From: Phoenix dactylifera
Taxonomy: Eukaryota > Streptophyta > Magnoliopsida > Arecales > Arecaceae
DNA: 64,000 nucleotides
Assembly (NCBI RefSeq): GCF_009389715.1
Contig: NC_052393.1
Coordinates: 2,976,001 to 3,040,000, forward strand
Reading direction: 5' to 3'
Part shown: piece after piece, positions 63,300-64,000 of the stretch
How positions within the stretch are numbered: position 1 is the first letter of the stretch
How the letters are laid out: every line of letters begins with the position of its first letter
Made by a program: the position numbers and the translations under genes
Notes under the pieces: generated by a model
Database searches by the model: none
Seen by the model: the letters and a program-made list of their open reading frames with translations, nothing else
Told to the model about the DNA's origin: nothing

Positions 63300-64000
63300 A
63301 GAAGATATCTCAGCCATTGAGTTTTTTACACTAAACTTTGATCAATTTATGGATGCAATTCTGTAATTCTTTGCCAAGAATTCATGTGTGGGTCACATTT
63401 TGGCATTCCGCATAGCAATTGAAGAAATACAATTCAGAGAAAAATAACCGTGTAGAGCTTTTCCAACATGCTTGGGATCGCTATTGTTCAACTACGGACT
63501 TTTGTTAATATCATATTTTGGACATTTGTTAACTGTCAGGATCTAATTATTTGTTCTTGTGTTTCAAGTTGATCAATCTTTTTGATTTTTTTTGTAACCA
63601 CTTAAGTTTTTCATGAGTGCAGATTCTTTTCCGACACAGATAAGGAACTAATTATACATAGTACAAAGAATTCATTTGTCCCTGTCAGACTATTACCTTC
63701 TCTCTCTCTCTCTTACCCCTCAAAGGGGGGTAAGCCTCAAATTCGTCAATTTATGAGAAAGGCATTGGCCTGTACAAGATACTCTAGTTGAGGGGAAGGT
63801 TATTTACATCAAGAAGCATCAATCCCTAGCCAATCTTCTGGCTGGTTCCCTCCCTTAAAAGTATGGAGTATGTATGATAGACATTTTAAGTAAAGGATCT
63901 GCAACCATGAATTGATCATGTTGGTTCACCCGGTTGATCACCGTGCTGGAATCTCCCCAAATTCTGCCTGAGGAATTGAGCAATGTTCTTGGAAATGGCA
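63300..64000. other. Window end, no gene recognised
   Basis: AT-rich DNA with a short (CT)n at about 63700. No supportable frame or element to the right edge. Confidence 0.55.

Overview
The window is nuclear DNA of a flowering plant, most likely a monocot and perhaps a palm. The reasons are intron-rich genes with plant-only families, very GC-rich first exons next to AT-rich intergenic DNA, and abundant plant-type repeats (Ty1/copia, TRIM, a MITE with TAA target duplication, LINE and SINE remnants). The species is an inference; no marker in the window settles it.

Layout. 389-1114 (+): last exon of a C2H2-type zinc-finger/PARP-fold family gene whose earlier exons lie outside the window. 2555-3035: a 481 bp MITE. 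4381-4541 (-): an orphan exon-like segment. 5114-12946 (-): a complete 11-exon gene for an APRF1/Swd2-like WD40 protein (331 aa, all junctions in phase). 17521-17919 (-): a small intronless gene of unknown function with a triplicated 27 bp repeat. 18160-23048: a decayed Ty1/copia fossil on the minus strand, with a second MITE copy nested in one LTR.

27810-40891: four nearly identical intronless germin-like (cupin) genes, all on the minus strand, in duplicated units A-D. The units share flanking blocks in a mosaic way. A 3' remnant of a copia element abuts unit A, and about 1.9 kb with an (AT)n tract and a minisatellite separates C from D. 42105-42543: a structurally neat TRIM with a 5 bp target duplication. 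44284-47475 (-): an intronless 1063 aa LRR receptor-like protein of EIX/Cf type. 49486-50949 (-): a two-exon WEB-family (DUF827) gene, 216 aa. 51453-51842: a LINE 3' tail. 55273-60358 (+): a nine-exon plastid-type hexokinase (494 aa) with one GC-AG intron and an overlapping upstream ORF. 62226-62999 (+): an intronless 257 aa nucleotide-sugar transferase-like protein with a clear TATA box.

The single-copy genes (histone methylation, sugar phosphorylation, blue-light/chloroplast-movement family, glycosyl transfer) are not a pathway; they are ordinary neighbours. The germin-like array and the LRR receptor-like protein are two family types often linked to defence. I found no convincing undescribed system. 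The most interesting items are the mosaic, cysteine-free germin-like array, the upstream ORFs on the APRF1 and hexokinase genes, and a conserved-looking unidentified antisense fragment carried in two of the duplicated units.
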